Of a DNA stretch of 64,000 nt, positions 63,722 through 64,000 are shown piece after piece (positions within the stretch are counted from its first letter, which is position 1; each line of letters opens with the position of its first letter). The stretch comes from Curvibacter sp. GWA2_63_95. GTDB taxonomy: Bacteria; Pseudomonadota; Gammaproteobacteria; Burkholderiales; Burkholderiaceae_C. The stretch is taken from assembly GCA_001795455.1 (NCBI GenBank), contig MGPB01000021.1, forward strand, positions 372,001 through 436,000, in the 5' to 3' direction. Made by a program: the position numbers and the translations under genes. Below the pieces are notes generated by a model. That model was given only the letters and a program-made list of their open reading frames with translations, had not been told where the DNA came from and did not search any database.

Positions 63722-64000
63722 TCAAACAGCCCGCCCATACCAATCCACCTTGCGCGTGCCCAGCATCACCGCTGCCAACAGCAAGAAGATCAACACCGAG
63801 CCCAACAACAGCGCGTTTTGCTCCGACTGCAAGATGCCAAACAAAGCTGCGTAGAGCGTGCCCATGGCAGTGCTAAACCCCACAGCCCGCGCTGCGCCAC
63901 GCAGCACTGAGGCCAAGTACACCCCCACCAAGACCACCGACGCCGTAGCGGACACGCCGTAGGCCACGGCGAAGGCCATGTGCTCCGACAAGCTGGTGAG
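63722..64000 (-). CDS. creD: Inner membrane protein CreD, C-terminal part
   Basis: Cut by the right edge: the frame is open to base 64000 and about 92 C-terminal residues are visible. The sequence LTSLSEHMAFAVAYGVSATA, then LYAALFGILQSEQNALLLGS and LAAVMLGTRKVDWYGR, is the well conserved multi-spanning end of CreD. CreD is an inner-membrane protein of unknown function, linked in E. coli and Pseudomonas with the CreBC regulon and with beta-lactam response or envelope stress. Its partners creB/creC would lie outside the window. Confidence 0.85.
   Translation of the reverse strand, partial: LTSLSEHMAFAVAYGVSATASVVLVGVYLASVLRGAARAVGFSTAMGTLYAALFGILQSEQNALLLGSVLIFLLLAAVMLGTRKVDWYGRAV

Noticed and set aside
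63468..63743. Open frame of 91 codons between the GST and creD
   Set aside because: The C-terminal part looks like translated repeat DNA, it overlaps both neighbours, and I see no domain. Treated as non-coding.

Overview
The window looks like a chromosomal piece of a betaproteobacterium, most likely Burkholderiales/Comamonadaceae (Rhodoferax-, Polaromonas- or Acidovorax-like). I base this on the moderately high GC content, the protein flavour, the rimP-nusA-infB-rbfA-truB order followed by typA, the smpB/ratA/rnfH neighbourhood next to guaB-guaA, and a PEP-CTERM protein. This is inference from gene content, not a database result. I saw no rRNA, tRNA, CRISPR array, prophage or transposase.

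Layout. 1-4.8 kb: a yejABEF-type peptide ABC importer, cut at the left edge. 4.9-13.3 kb: the translation/transcription operon rimP-nusA-infB-rbfA-truB plus typA. 13.4-17.3 kb: a DMT exporter coupled to a 3-hydroxyisobutyryl-CoA hydrolase, smpB, ratA-rnfH and a DUF4124 protein. 17.3-20.5 kb: guaB-guaA. 20.6-26.8 kb: a response regulator with an EAL domain, a TadA fused to an alpha/beta-hydrolase-like domain, LdcA, a class III cyclase with an FHA domain, and an ankyrin protein. 26.8-30.7 kb: mltG-tmk-holB-pilZ-tatD on the minus strand. 30.7-35.4 kb: ygfZ, an isolated cheZ, a thioesterase-GNAT fusion, an HSL-type esterase and an iron alcohol dehydrogenase. 35.5-43.9 kb: a large PAS-GGDEF-EAL protein, an esterase-patatin pair, an HDOD protein and Tex. 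44.1-51.4 kb: a PEP-CTERM protein, an orphan solute-binding protein, glutathione reductase with a methyltransferase, a GAF-HD-GYP protein, DUF1993, a 53-residue basic protein and a histone-deacetylase-fold enzyme. 51.4-54.3 kb: a GGDEF-EAL protein overlapping a cupredoxin-like periplasmic protein. 54.4-62.0 kb: a minus-strand acyl-CoA cluster (SDR, GNAT, GST-like, AidB-type dehydrogenase, thioesterase, SDR, small membrane protein, DmdC-like dehydrogenase). 62.1-64 kb: an Asp/Glu racemase, a GST and the C-terminal part of CreD.

Themes. Second-messenger signalling is dense: three EAL proteins (two with an intact GGDEF), one HD-GYP, one HDOD, one PilZ, one nucleotide cyclase and CheZ. The other theme is acyl-CoA/CoA-thioester and ester chemistry.

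Most interesting observation. A dispersed repeat of about 65 bp occurs ten times and aligns over 63 columns without a gap. Eight copies lie inside protein-coding genes, including yejF, truB, ygfZ and tex. All five sense copies use one reading frame, and all three antisense copies use one frame. In several genes the copy seems to overlay ordinary protein sequence rather than lengthen it. It resembles in concept the Rickettsia palindromic elements but has a different sequence. A second, GC-rich intergenic repeat occurs twice.
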